A DNA stretch of 64,000 nucleotides. Origin: Sulfitobacter dubius. Lineage in GTDB: Bacteria; Pseudomonadota; Alphaproteobacteria; Rhodobacterales; Rhodobacteraceae. The notes beneath the pieces were generated by a model, which saw only the letters and a program-made list of their open reading frames with translations, did no database searches and had not been told where the DNA came from. Within the stretch, counting starts at the first letter, position 1; every line of letters begins with the position of its first letter. This document shows positions 36,482 to 46,763 of this stretch, piece by piece. A program made the translations under genes and the position numbers. The stretch is from the NCBI RefSeq assembly GCF_900113435.1, contig NZ_FOPG01000001.1:1116001-1180000 (forward strand), written 5' to 3'.

Positions 36482-37129
36482 ATGCCGCGCGATGCTTTCT
36501 CTCATGTCACCACTTGGGTCTTCGACCTTGATCAGACGCTCTACCCCCCCGAGGCGCGGCTTTTCGATCTGATCGAGGCGCGCATGGTCGACTGGGTGAT
36601 GCGTGCGATCAAGGTGGATCGGGCCGAGGCCAATCACCTGCGCCAGCACTATTGGCAGACCTATGGCACCACGCTGGCAGGGCTGATGCGCGAACATGGC
36701 GTCGATCCCGGCCCCTACCTCACGGATGTGCATGACATCCCGATGGACCGGCTGACCCCCGACCCATTGCTGGCCCAAGCGATCCGCGTTCTGCCGGGGC
36801 GGCGCATCGTCTATACCAATGGCTGCGCTCCCTACGCCGAGCGGGTGCTGGAGGCGCGCGGGCTCACCGGTTTATTCGATGCGGTCTACGGCGTCGAACA
36901 TGCGGATTTCCTGCCCAAACCCGAAGCCGCCGCCTATGACAAGGTCTTTGCCATCGACGGTTTCCAAACCGCAGCCGCCGCGATGTTTGAGGATGATCCA
37001 CGCAACCTTGCGGCCCCGCACGCCTTGGGGATGTGCACAGTGCATGTGGCGCCCACACGTGGCGAAGGCGATCACATCCACTACCATACGCAAGACCTTT
37101 GCGAATTTCTAACACGGGTGGCGGGCTGA
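36482..37129 (+). CDS. HAD-superfamily pyrimidine 5'-nucleotidase-like hydrolase
   Basis: The 215-residue protein has the HAD motif I FDLDQTLYP (Asp15, Asp17). Motif II is YTNG, the Lys is in DFLPKPEAAAYD, and motif IV is FEDDPRNLAAPHALG. The Sdt1/pyrimidine 5'-nucleotidase subgroup has this layout with a small helical cap. It probably dephosphorylates a nucleoside monophosphate. Its TGA overlaps the ATG of the next gene (TGATG), so the two are likely co-translated. Confidence 0.88.
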   Translation: MPRDAFSHVTTWVFDLDQTLYPPEARLFDLIEARMVDWVMRAIKVDRAEANHLRQHYWQTYGTTLAGLMREHGVDPGPYLTDVHDIPMDRLTPDPLLAQAIRVLPGRRIVYTNGCAPYAERVLEARGLTGLFDAVYGVEHADFLPKPEAAAYDKVFAIDGFQTAAAAMFEDDPRNLAAPHALGMCTVHVAPTRGEGDHIHYHTQDLCEFLTRVAG

Positions 37130-38328
37130 TGACCTTTGATTGCGACATCCTGATTTCCGGCGGCGGCATCGCCGGACTGACTGCCGCGGCCGCTTTTGGC
37201 GCGGCGGGTTTCGATGTGATCTGCGTCGACCCCACACCACCCGTCACCGACGGCGCAGCCGAGGGCGCCGACATGCGCTCCACCGCGCTGCTGCAACCAG
37301 CCCGGCTGCTCTTGGAAGACGCCGGACTATGGGACCGCCTCGCCCCACATGCCGCCCCTTTGCAGATCATGCGGATCGTCGATGCGGGGGGCGAAGACCC
37401 GAGCCCCCGCGTCACCCGCGAGTTCGACGCCGCCGATATCTCAGATGCCCCCTTCGGCTGGAACTTCCCAAATTGGCTGCTGCGCCGTGAGCTGCTCACC
37501 CGCCTAAACGAGCTGCCCAACGTCGATTTCCGCCCCGGCACCGGCACCACGACACTCTTCACCCGGCAAAGCGAGGCCCGCGTGGGCCTGAGCGACGGCA
37601 GCCGGATCAGAACACGCTTGGTGATCGCTGCCGATGGGCGCAACAGCCCGATGCGCGAAGCGGCCGGGATCGAAGTTACCACCCGGCGCTACGGTCAAAA
37701 GGCGCTGGCCTTCTGCGTTACCCACCCGATCCCGCATGAGAATGTTTCGACCGAAGTGCACCGCTCCGGCGGCCCCTTCACCCTCGTCCCCCTGCCCGAC
37801 CGCGACGGCATGCCCTGCTCTGCCGTGGTGTGGATGGACGACGGCCCCGCGACCCAAGCCCGCGTCACGCTGGATAACGCCGCTTTCGAGGCCGAAGCAA
37901 CGGCGCGCTCGGCCAATCTCTTCGGGCCGCTGACCCTCGCCAGCCCCCGCGCGCTCTGGCCGATCATCAGCCAAGAGGCCAAGCGCCTCTCTGGCGAACG
38001 GCTGGCATTGGTGGCCGAAGCGGCACATGTGCTGCCCCCCATCGGCGCGCAGGGGTTGAACATGTCACTGACCGATCTGGCGACGCTGCTAGATTTGGCC
38101 CGCAAATCGCCCGGAACGCTCGGCGACGCTGACATGTTGGAGGCCTACCACAAGGCCCGCCACGCAGACATCAGCCTGCGCGTCCGGGGCATTGACCTGC
38201 TCAACCGAGCCAGCCAAGCCAGCAACCCACTGGCCCGCGATGCACGGGCGGCGGCGCTCAATGCGCTCTACGTCCTGCCCCAAGTGCGCAAGATGTTGAT
38301 GCAGATGGGGCTGGGCCTGCACCGCTAA
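37129..38328 (+). CDS. UbiH/UbiF-type FAD-dependent hydroxylase
   Basis: The 399-residue flavoprotein monooxygenase has GGGIAG (residues 11-16), an LVIAADGRNSPMREAAGI DG motif, and AEAAHVLPPIGAQGLNMSLTD near the C-terminus, where most family members have GDAAH. It fits the ubiquinone-biosynthesis hydroxylases. Which ring position it oxidises cannot be told from sequence. It is coupled to the HAD gene upstream and convergent with the aminotransferase gene. Confidence 0.87.
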   Translation: MTFDCDILISGGGIAGLTAAAAFGAAGFDVICVDPTPPVTDGAAEGADMRSTALLQPARLLLEDAGLWDRLAPHAAPLQIMRIVDAGGEDPSPRVTREFDAADISDAPFGWNFPNWLLRRELLTRLNELPNVDFRPGTGTTTLFTRQSEARVGLSDGSRIRTRLVIAADGRNSPMREAAGIEVTTRRYGQKALAFCVTHPIPHENVSTEVHRSGGPFTLVPLPDRDGMPCSAVVWMDDGPATQARVTLDNAAFEAEATARSANLFGPLTLASPRALWPIISQEAKRLSGERLALVAEAAHVLPPIGAQGLNMSLTDLATLLDLARKSPGTLGDADMLEAYHKARHADISLRVRGIDLLNRASQASNPLARDARAAALNALYVLPQVRKMLMQMGLGLHR

Positions 38329-38346
38329 CACGCGGCGCAGCCTGCC

Positions 38347-39471
38347 TTACAAAACCTCGTCGAGCACAGCCGTCAACCGTGCCACGGTCGCGTCAACGTC
38401 ATAGAGCTTATCCAACCCGAACAGCCCAAGACGGAAGGTGCGGAAATCATCCGGCTCTCCCACCTGCAACGGCACCCCGGCAGCAATCTGCATGCCTTGA
38501 GCGGCAAAAGCCTTGCCGTTTTGCACATCCGGATCGGCGGTATAGCCGACCACCACGCCCGGCGCGGCGAAACCATCAGCAGCAACCGAAGTCACACCCC
38601 GTGCGGCCAGCGCCTGCCGCACCGCTTCCCCCAAACGCCACTGCGCCTCTTTCAACCGGTCAAACCCATAATCGCGGGTCTCTTTCACCGTATCACGGAA
38701 CAGCCGCAGCGCATCCGTCGGCATGGTCGCATGATAAGCGTGCCCCCCGGCCTCATAGGCTTTCATAATGTCGCGCCACTTGCGCAGGTCGATGGCGAAA
38801 CTGTCCGACGTCGTCTCGTTCAACCGCGCCTCCGCCCGCGCGGACATCATCACCAGCCCAGCGGAAGGCGACGCGCTCCACCCTTTCTGCGGGGCCGAGA
38901 TCAACACATCGACGCCAAGTGCCTTCATATCCACCCAGACACAGCCCGAGGCGATGCAATCAAGCACCATCAACGCGCCGACCTCATGCGCCGCCGCGGC
39001 CATTTCTTTAATGTAGTCATCTGGCAGGATCATGCCCGAGCTGGTCTCCACATGCGGTGCAAACACGACCTGCGGTTTCTGCGCGCGAATAGCCGCGGTG
39101 ACCTCTTCAATCGGCGCGGGCGCAAAGGGCGCGGGGCTGGCGTTGCCCTGCATCCGCGCCTTCATCACCTCGGCACTCTTGGTCAGATCGGCGCTCTCAA
39201 TGATCTGGCTCCAACGGTAGGAAAACCACCCGTTGCGCACCACCAACACGTCTTGGCCGCGCGCGAATTGCCGGGCCACGGCCTCCATCGCATAGGTACC
39301 ACCGCCGGGCACCAGCGCCACAGCGTCGGCGTTATAAACCTCGCCCAGCCAGCCCGAGAGGTCGCGCATGACCTGCTGAAATTCCGCCGACATGTGGTTG
39401 AGCGACCGGTCGGTAAAGACCACGCTGAATTCATCAAGCCCCGTGGGGTCTACCGTGTCGAGCAATGCCAT
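38347..39471 (-). CDS. Class V PLP-dependent aminotransferase
   Basis: The 374-residue protein has fold-type I features. VPGGGTYAMEAVARQF binds the cofactor phosphate, VLDCIASGCVW holds the ring Asp (Asp171), and SAPQKGWSASPSAG holds the Schiff-base Lys196. It belongs with serine-glyoxylate, alanine-glyoxylate and 2-aminoethylphosphonate aminotransferases. The NPGP-type N-terminus of those is replaced by a shorter VFTDRSLNHMSAEF region. The actual donor and acceptor are unknown. It lies downstream of two Lrp-type genes on the same strand after a 62-base gap. Confidence 0.88.
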   Translation of the reverse strand: MALLDTVDPTGLDEFSVVFTDRSLNHMSAEFQQVMRDLSGWLGEVYNADAVALVPGGGTYAMEAVARQFARGQDVLVVRNGWFSYRWSQIIESADLTKSAEVMKARMQGNASPAPFAPAPIEEVTAAIRAQKPQVVFAPHVETSSGMILPDDYIKEMAAAAHEVGALMVLDCIASGCVWVDMKALGVDVLISAPQKGWSASPSAGLVMMSARAEARLNETTSDSFAIDLRKWRDIMKAYEAGGHAYHATMPTDALRLFRDTVKETRDYGFDRLKEAQWRLGEAVRQALAARGVTSVAADGFAAPGVVVGYTADPDVQNGKAFAAQGMQIAAGVPLQVGEPDDFRTFRLGLFGLDKLYDVDATVARLTAVLDEVL

Positions 39472-39533
39472 CGTTCTTCCTCCATCTTTCGATCAAAGGC
39501 ATATGGCCCGCCGACGCAAAAGGCAATTCGCGG

Positions 39534-39989
39534 CTAAAGCGGCCCTGGCAAACGCTCCTCGCTCAAAAGCACATTGGCCTCCACCTCTCCCGCGCCGGGC
39601 AGGGTCATGATCCGCCGCCTCAGCACACGCTCGAAGTCAGGCAGGTCCCGCGCCACGACCCGCAGACGGTAGTCGAAAAGTCCCAAGACATGCTCTACCG
39701 TCTGCACCTCGGGAATGGCCGAAACCGCCCGCTCGAAATCCTCCAAACTCACCCGGCCCCGCGTGGCCAGTTTGATGCCCAGAAAAACGGTCACGCCAAA
39801 ACCCAACGCCTCGGCATTCAACCGCAACCGCCGACCCGAAATCGCGCCGCCCTCCTCCAGCCGCCTGATGCGCCGCCACGTTGCAGGCTGCGACAGACCA
39901 AACCGCCGCCCCAAGGCACTCGCACTCTGTGTGGCATCCCGCGCCAAAGCGCGCAGCAAGGCGCGGTCGATCTCATCAAGCTCAATCAC
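39534..39989 (-). CDS. Lrp/AsnC-family transcriptional regulator (second of pair)
   Basis: The 151-residue protein has an N-terminal winged helix (IDRALLRALARDATQSASALGRRFGLSQPATWRRIRRLEE) and a C-terminal RAM domain (AVSAIPEVQTVEHVLGLFDYRLRVVARDL). The GTG start overlaps the stop of the first regulator (GTGA). Lrp proteins respond to amino acids. Two coupled, different Lrp proteins may form hetero-oligomers (inference). The aminotransferase gene follows on the same strand. Confidence 0.93.
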   Translation of the reverse strand: MIELDEIDRALLRALARDATQSASALGRRFGLSQPATWRRIRRLEEGGAISGRRLRLNAEALGFGVTVFLGIKLATRGRVSLEDFERAVSAIPEVQTVEHVLGLFDYRLRVVARDLPDFERVLRRRIMTLPGAGEVEANVLLSEERLPGPL

Positions 39990-40441
39990 AACGGCAGCCC
40001 CTCCTGCGTCTTGATCCGCGCCACATGCATCAACGCTTCGATCTCGGCGATATGCGGCAGGGTCAGAATGCGGCTGCGGTAAATCTGCTGATAATGCCCC
40101 ATGTCCCGCGCGATGATCGACAGCCGCAGATCGACACGCCCCAAAAAGGTCTGCAACTCGATCACCTCAGGCACCTGCCGCGCCGCCGCCATGAATATGT
40201 CAAAGGCATTGGCCTGCGTTTTGTCCAGTGTCACCCGCAAGGACACTTCCAACGCATAACCAAGTGCGGCCCAATCAATCACCACACCGCTGCCCTGCAC
40301 GATCCCCTGATCTTGCAGCCGCGCAATCCGTCGCGCCGCTTTGCCGGAGGTGATATTGCACCGCTCCGCCAGCTCCCCGGGGCTGAGACTCGGCTCCGCC
40401 TGCCAATAGCGCAAAATACGGCGATCCAGATCATCAAGCAT
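39986..40441 (-). CDS. Lrp/AsnC-family transcriptional regulator (first of pair)
   Basis: The 151-residue protein has the helix-turn-helix part LDRRILRYWQAEPSLSPGELAERCNITSGKAARRIARLQ and the RAM part AARQVPEVIELQTFLGRVDLRLSIIARD. It is the same length as its neighbour but clearly diverged, so an old duplication is likely. It is divergent from ilvC with 134 bases between the starts, so it may control ilvC and its own operon (inference from layout). Confidence 0.93.
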   Translation of the reverse strand: MLDDLDRRILRYWQAEPSLSPGELAERCNITSGKAARRIARLQDQGIVQGSGVVIDWAALGYALEVSLRVTLDKTQANAFDIFMAAARQVPEVIELQTFLGRVDLRLSIIARDMGHYQQIYRSRILTLPHIAEIEALMHVARIKTQEGLPL

Positions 40442-40542
40442 GATATTTCCGTTTTACATCGAAACTACGAATAACTATCTTCATCCTTTCACAAATACCT
40501 CTGCGATGACAATGGCTCCTAGACGCAAGATCGCTATGGTGA

Positions 40543-41598
<1,056 letters not shown>

Positions 41599-41628
41599 GC
41601 CATTTCCACCTACAGACAAGACGACATC

Positions 41629-41654
41629 GACCCCGGCCTCGCGCCGGGGTCTTT
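41629..41654 (+). terminator. Intrinsic terminator of ilvC
   Basis: GACCCCGGC and GCCGGGGTC form a 9-bp stem with a CTCGC loop, followed by TTTG, 31 bases after the ilvC stop. Confidence 0.75.
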
Positions 41655-41674
41655 GCCTTCACGCCGGAGCCCCG

Positions 41675-42595
41675 ATGAACACCACACCTCAGATCACCCG
41701 CACCAGTTGGCTGCTGATCGCCATTCTGGGCTTTGTCTGGGGCGGCACCTTTCTGGCCATCGAAATTGCACTTACGGGCATCACACCCTTCTGGCTCGCC
41801 GCCTCTCGGATCGGGTTTGCCTCGATGGTTATGCTTGCGCTATGGGCCGTGCGCGGTTTCGCGCTTTTTACAAAGCGCCCAACGCGCGGAAACGTCGCGA
41901 TCCTAATCACCATCGGCATCATTAGCTCTGCCTTACCCTTCTCGCTGCTCGCATGGGGGCAACAATTTGTAACCTCTGGTTTTGCCGGGGTGACCATGGC
42001 CTCGGTTGCGCTGATCGTTCTGCCGCTGGCGCATTTCCTGCTTCCCGGCGAAAACATGACTCCGCGTAAAGTCGGCGGATTCGTCATCGGCTTTGTCGGC
42101 GTGGTGGTGCTGATTGGCGGCCAAGCATTTGAAAGCACGGGAGCCGCGATGGAAACTGCGGGGCGGATCGCCTGCGTCGGCGCAGCCTCGTGTTATGCCG
42201 TCAGTTCGATCCTTATGCGCCGCTTGCCGTCGGTCGACCCCATAGGGCTGGCCACAATCCTCATGCTGGTCGGCGCCAGTATCATGTTGCCTGCCGCTTT
42301 CCTCAGCGAAGGCCCGCCCCCCATGCCCGCGCCTAAAATTTTGGGTGTGTTGGCCTTTCTTGGCCTCGTCCCTACAGCAGGCGCAGCTTTCCTGCGGGTC
42401 TACGTGGTGCGCACTGCTGGGCCGGTCTTTATGTCCCTAGTGAATTACCAAGTGCCGGTCTGGTCGGTCCTTCTGGGTGCGCTGGTGCTGTCAGAACCGC
42501 TGCCGATGTCACTGCTTTATGCGATGGCGCTGATCCTCGCGGGGGTCGGGCTCAGCCAATACGGCGCGCTGAAACGGTTGTTCCAGCGCGGATAA
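41675..42595 (+). CDS. DMT-family (EamA) transporter
   Basis: The 306-residue protein has ten hydrophobic segments arranged as two EamA repeats (ILGFVWGGTFLAIEIALTGITPFWLAASRI starting the first; GLVPTAGAAFLRVYVVRTAGPVFMSLVNYQVPVWSVLLGALVLSEPL in the second). These are drug/metabolite exporters. The substrate is unknown. The ATG comes 21 bases after the ilvC terminator, and it is convergent with glmM (6-base gap). Confidence 0.92.
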   Translation: MNTTPQITRTSWLLIAILGFVWGGTFLAIEIALTGITPFWLAASRIGFASMVMLALWAVRGFALFTKRPTRGNVAILITIGIISSALPFSLLAWGQQFVTSGFAGVTMASVALIVLPLAHFLLPGENMTPRKVGGFVIGFVGVVVLIGGQAFESTGAAMETAGRIACVGAASCYAVSSILMRRLPSVDPIGLATILMLVGASIMLPAAFLSEGPPPMPAPKILGVLAFLGLVPTAGAAFLRVYVVRTAGPVFMSLVNYQVPVWSVLLGALVLSEPLPMSLLYAMALILAGVGLSQYGALKRLFQRG

Positions 42596-42601
42596 AGTGG
42601 C

Positions 42602-43948
42602 TTAGCTGCCCACCGCCCGGTTCACGGCATCAACCACACTGTCCACAGCCCGTTCCATCAGCTCCGCATCCTCATGCTCTGCCATGACGCGCACCAAAGG
42701 CTCGGTGCCTGATTTGCGGATCAACAGCCGCCCACCCTGCGCCAGATCGGCCTCAGCCTGCGCGATGGCGGCCTTGACCTGTGTATCCTCCAACGGGGTC
42801 TGACCGGCAGAGAAACGCACGTTTTTCAGCAGTTGCGGCACCGGATCGAATTGATAAAGCAGTTCAGAGGCAGGCTTCCCCGAACGGACCATCTCGGCCA
42901 AAAACTGTAGCCCGGCCATCAGACCATCACCGGTGGTGGCGTGATCGGTCATGACGATATGGCCCGATTGTTCTCCGCCGAGGTTAAAGCCCCCCGCCCG
43001 CATCCGCTCCACCACATATCGGTCGCCAACGGCGGTCCGCTCCAGTTGCACACCGCGATCATTGAGAAACCGCTCAAGTCCAAGGTTGCTCATTACCGTG
43101 GCAACAAGCGACTTGTTCGCCAGCCGGCTATCCGCAGCCCAACGCGACGCCATCAGCGCCATGAACTGATCCCCGTCGCCAATCCGCCCATTCTGGTCGA
43201 TCAAGATCACCCGATCCGCATCACCATCAAGGCAAATGCCGACGTCCGCGCCATTTGCGACCACGGCCTCGGCTGCGGATTGTGGTTGGGTAGACCCGCA
43301 CCCATCATTGATGTTGAGGCCATTGGGTGCCACGCCCACAGGGATAACCGTGGCGCCTAATTCCCAGAGGGCCATGGGGGCGACGTGATAGGCCGCACCA
43401 TGGGCACAATCGATCACCACTTTTAGCCCATCCAGACGCATCTGACGCGGGAAAGTCGATTTGACCCGCTCAATATAACGATAGCGGCTGTCGTCGATCC
43501 GCTTGGCGCGGCCGATCTGGTTGGGAGCCGTAGGCTCCACCCCCTCGGCGACCAGCGCCTCGATCTCCTGCTCAACTTGGTCAGAGAGTTTGAACCCATC
43601 CGGTCCGAAAAACTTGATACCATTGTCGCTGGCCGGATTGTGACTGGCCGAAATCATGACCCCCAAATCGGCCCGCATGGAGCGGGTCAAAAGCCCGACT
43701 GCCGGTGTCGGCACCGGACCAAGCAGCAGAACGTTCATCCCAGTGCTCGTCAGCCCAGCCGTCAAAGCGTTTTCAAACATATAGCCAGAAAGCCGGGTGT
43801 CTTTGCCGATCACCACACGGTGCACGGTATCCTTCTCGCGCCGGAAATATCGCCCAACAGCCGCGCCGATGCGCAACGCCATTTCGGCGGTCATGGGGTG
43901 AATATTGGCCGTGCCACGCACGCCATCGGTACCAAAAAGCTTTGTCAT
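42602..43948 (-). CDS. glmM: Phosphoglucosamine mutase
   Basis: GlmM turns glucosamine-6-phosphate into glucosamine-1-phosphate, the precursor of UDP-GlcNAc for wall and LPS. The 448-residue protein has [11 protein letters not shown] at the start, the phosphoserine loop [17 protein letters not shown], the metal loop [15 protein letters not shown] and the phosphate-binding [12 protein letters not shown]. It overlaps folP by four bases. The folB-folP-glmM order is common in alphaproteobacteria. Confidence 0.98.
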   Translation of the reverse strand: MTKLFGTDGVRGTANIHPMTAEMALRIGAAVGRYFRREKDTVHRVVIGKDTRLSGYMFENALTAGLTSTGMNVLLLGPVPTPAVGLLTRSMRADLGVMISASHNPASDNGIKFFGPDGFKLSDQVEQEIEALVAEGVEPTAPNQIGRAKRIDDSRYRYIERVKSTFPRQMRLDGLKVVIDCAHGAAYHVAPMALWELGATVIPVGVAPNGLNINDGCGSTQPQSAAEAVVANGADVGICLDGDADRVILIDQNGRIGDGDQFMALMASRWAADSRLANKSLVATVMSNLGLERFLNDRGVQLERTAVGDRYVVERMRAGGFNLGGEQSGHIVMTDHATTGDGLMAGLQFLAEMVRSGKPASELLYQFDPVPQLLKNVRFSAGQTPLEDTQVKAAIAQAEADLAQGGRLLIRKSGTEPLVRVMAEHEDAELMERAVDSVVDAVNRAVGS

Positions 43949-44958
43949 ATTTGTTTTCCTGCCATGGCAGCACGGTAAAGTGCAATCGCCTGAATGGTTT
44001 GCGCTACGTCATGAACGCGTAAGAACTGTATCCCGTGGCTGAGCGCCGCCAGCGCCACGGCAATTGAACCGGGAGCACGGTCTGCGCCAGCCTCTCCTCC
44101 GCCGATAGTGCCTATGAACCGCTTACGCGACGCGCCCAGCAAAATCGGTACGCCAAGGCTGTGAAACAAGCTCAGCCGCGCCAACAGCGCAAGGTTATGC
44201 TCTAACGTTTTGCCAAAGCCGATGCCGGGGTCGGCGATAATATTGTGCCGCGCGATGCCTTGCGCCTCCAGCGCGGCGATGCGGTCGGCTAGGTAGTCAT
44301 AGACATCAAGCAGCACGTCCTCATAGCGCGGATCACGTTGCATCGTCGCCGGATCACCCTGAGCGTGCATCACACAAACGGGCAGTTTCCGCGCCGCACA
44401 GAAAGGCGCAAGGGCGGGATCGAACGTAAGGGCGGCAACGTCATTGACCAGATCAGCCCCAGCCCCCACAGCGGCCTCGGCCACGGCGGCCTTGCGGCTG
44501 TCGATGCTGATCGCCCCTGTTCCTGCGGTGCGAAGCCCTGCGATAACTGGCACAATTCGGTCAATCTCTTCGCCCTCAGGCACCGTTTCGGCCCCCGGAC
44601 GGGTCGATTCGCCGCCAACGTCGAGCATATCGACACCCGCCGCACGCATCGCCATGCCTGCCTCCACTGCAACTTGCGGATCAGCGTGACGGCCCCCATC
44701 GGAAAAACTGTCTGGTGTGGCGTTAAGGATGCCCATGACGCGCGGGCGGTCGAGGGCAAGCCCCGCAATAGGCGCACGCGTCGTGGTCAACGCGTCCAGG
44801 GCCGATTTGGGTAAATCCGCTGCCGAGATGACTTTCCCGGCGCGCGCACGCGACAGCACTTCAACATGGCTAAACCAACCCCAGCCACCTGCGAGGGACA
44901 TAGCCCCTTCGGGTCGTGCCGGGTCGATTTGAACGAGGGGACGGAAGTAGTCTGCCAT
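43945..44958 (-). CDS. folP: Dihydropteroate synthase
   Basis: FolP condenses 6-hydroxymethyl-dihydropterin pyrophosphate with p-aminobenzoate and is the sulfonamide target. The 337-residue protein has an N-terminal extension of about 70 residues, then the TIM barrel with [38 protein letters not shown] and [10 protein letters not shown]. The start at 44958 overlaps the folB stop (TAATG). Confidence 0.96.
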   Translation of the reverse strand: MADYFRPLVQIDPARPEGAMSLAGGWGWFSHVEVLSRARAGKVISAADLPKSALDALTTTRAPIAGLALDRPRVMGILNATPDSFSDGGRHADPQVAVEAGMAMRAAGVDMLDVGGESTRPGAETVPEGEEIDRIVPVIAGLRTAGTGAISIDSRKAAVAEAAVGAGADLVNDVAALTFDPALAPFCAARKLPVCVMHAQGDPATMQRDPRYEDVLLDVYDYLADRIAALEAQGIARHNIIADPGIGFGKTLEHNLALLARLSLFHSLGVPILLGASRKRFIGTIGGGEAGADRAPGSIAVALAALSHGIQFLRVHDVAQTIQAIALYRAAMAGKQI

Positions 44959-45884
44959 TACGCGATCTTTGCCGTATCGATCGACAGTGCGCGCGTCGGC
45001 AGCTCCGCAATCTCTGGGAGGGCAGCACCAACAATAAGCAGTTCCGTCGCAGCAAGGCTTGCCGCGAACCACGCCGCCAGCGCCGGTGCCTCATGCGGTG
45101 CAGCGGCAGGGCCGTCGACGGCATCCAGTACGATCCGCGAAGGGGCCCAGATGCATATCTGATCGTTTTTCATCGCCCAGTCCAGCTCTGTCCGGCTGCC
45201 CACAACGGCGCAGCGGGGGTCGCGGCCAAAGACCATCCAAGCGTTCTGTTCTATCGCCAGCAAATCAATATGGCGTTGCGCTTTTTCCTGCCCGGCCTGC
45301 GGCGTGGCGATGTCAGCCGGGCCGACGCACAAGATCACCGGCTGCGCCGACGCTTCCAACTGGTCAAGCCAGTCAATCAAATGGGGGGAGGTAATGGCAG
45401 CATTCGACAGATAGACGACAAGCGGTTGCGGCGTCTCAATCGCGGGGTCTTGCGGCGTGGCATCTCCGCCCCGTGCCCGCACGATCTCAACCCCAAGCGC
45501 GCCGGGGCCACGGTCCAACTTTTCGATTCGCACAAAGACCCGCATCGCCTGCGGCTCGACCAAGATCCGGTCTGCCACCCGCTCGGCCAGCGTCTCCAAA
45601 AGGTTGAGCCGTTCGGCAGCAAGCTCGGCGGCAATCGCCTCGGTCACACGGTCATACGAAAGGATGCGATCCACGTCGTCATCCACCACACCTGTCAGCG
45701 GCATCACTTCGACGACCACGTTAAAGCAGACCCGTTGGGTCACGTCCCGCTCGGCCTGAAAGGCGCCGATCTCTACTTCGACAATATGGTCACGCAGCGA
45801 AATCCGGTCGCGCGGCTCGGGCCCGGCCATCGTCTCGGCCCGCTCAGACGGATGCGCAAAGGCAAGTCGGATTTCGTCGGACAT
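44958..45884 (-). CDS. folB: Dihydroneopterin aldolase with long C-terminal extension
   Basis: FolB cleaves 7,8-dihydroneopterin in folate synthesis. The first ~125 residues of 308 are the aldolase: RDHIVEVEIGAFQAERDVTQRV with the conserved Glu, and VFVRIEKLDRGPGALG with the catalytic Lys. The enzyme is normally about 120 residues. The remaining ~180 residues form an alpha/beta-looking region (QPLVVYLSNAAITSPHLIDWL, QPVILCVGPADIA, ATELLIVGAALPEI) that I cannot assign. Such long versions occur in roseobacters. It is followed directly by folP, so it belongs to a folate operon. Confidence 0.9.
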   Translation of the reverse strand: MSDEIRLAFAHPSERAETMAGPEPRDRISLRDHIVEVEIGAFQAERDVTQRVCFNVVVEVMPLTGVVDDDVDRILSYDRVTEAIAAELAAERLNLLETLAERVADRILVEPQAMRVFVRIEKLDRGPGALGVEIVRARGGDATPQDPAIETPQPLVVYLSNAAITSPHLIDWLDQLEASAQPVILCVGPADIATPQAGQEKAQRHIDLLAIEQNAWMVFGRDPRCAVVGSRTELDWAMKNDQICIWAPSRIVLDAVDGPAAAPHEAPALAAWFAASLAATELLIVGAALPEIAELPTRALSIDTAKIA

Positions 45885-45992
45885 CGGCAGCGCCTATCGG
45901 ATCAGGGTAACGGCCCCTCGGGGCGCTTCTTTAGCAGCTTTAACAGGCCCACCGCCAGCAGGCCAGCACCCCAAAGCGCGGCCCGCGCGAAA

Positions 45993-46634
45993 TCAATTCG
46001 ACGCGGTTTTCCAAGTGTGACGATAGAAAAGATGCTGACCGATCCGGGCCGTCTTGGTATAGACGCGCGCCCAGTTGGGGTTCACAGCAGTGGTGTGATA
46101 ATGGGTCGCGCCATTGGTCAGCTTGGGCGCGGAACCGTCGATGATCGCACGCGCCACCTTAGAGACACGGGCAAAAGCGCGCGGTTCATTGATGACTTCT
46201 TTGTTGCCATCGCAGGTATATGTGAACTGGCACTGGTACTTGCGGCCCGTTCCTTGATTGATCACACCGCAAAGCGTACCGGGGAAGCGGGCCGATTTCA
46301 CGCGGTTCATAATCACTTCGGCCACGGCGAACTGACCTTTGACGGTCTCACCGCGGGCTTCAAAGTAAAGCGCCTCGGCAAGACACTGCAACTCTGCGCT
46401 GGTTTTGGCCTTGGGCTGGCTGTCGATCCATGCCTTCGAGAACTTCACATCCGTCTCGCTGGCTGATGCAGGCTGCGCGACCATTTCCTGAAGCCGGGCT
46501 GCGCCCGCGGATTTCAGGCCCTGAATTTCGATCTGCGCAAGATTGCTGGCGCTCTCGGAACTGGCGACAGCGGCCAAGGGGGCGCTGCACACAGCAACGG
46601 ATAACGCAAAAGAGATCGACCGGATAAAACGCAT
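45993..46634 (-). CDS. Secreted cell wall hydrolase (Hydrolase_2/SleB-like)
   Basis: The 213-residue protein has a signal peptide (MRFIRSISFALSVAVCSAPLAAVA). The catalytic domain contains ELQCLAEALYFEARGETVKGQFAVAEVIMNRV with the catalytic Glu, TLCGVINQG, CQFTYTCDG and GATHYHT. This is the SleB-type lytic transglycosylase/amidase fold, acting on peptidoglycan in the periplasm. A linker of about 45 residues precedes the domain. It is upstream of folB after a 108-base gap with no gene, probably as a separate unit. Confidence 0.93.
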   Translation of the reverse strand: MRFIRSISFALSVAVCSAPLAAVASSESASNLAQIEIQGLKSAGAARLQEMVAQPASASETDVKFSKAWIDSQPKAKTSAELQCLAEALYFEARGETVKGQFAVAEVIMNRVKSARFPGTLCGVINQGTGRKYQCQFTYTCDGNKEVINEPRAFARVSKVARAIIDGSAPKLTNGATHYHTTAVNPNWARVYTKTARIGQHLFYRHTWKTASN

Positions 46635-46763
46635 TATGCGCCTCGCATCATTGTTAGGGCTGCGGGGCGGATAGCCAAAAGGTTCCCGGTGGTAAACCCG
46701 GCCAGACGTTATGTGCAGAAACCCGCCGAATTATGGTATAAGTTGCGCTACGGCCCGCCGCCC

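Noticed and set aside
45902..46030. A short open frame on the minus strand between the wall hydrolase and folB, encoding a hydrophobic, Lys-rich C-terminus
   Set aside because: It has no ATG, GTG or TTG in frame and no ribosome site. It could be a remnant or a frame-shifted tail but cannot be supported as a gene.
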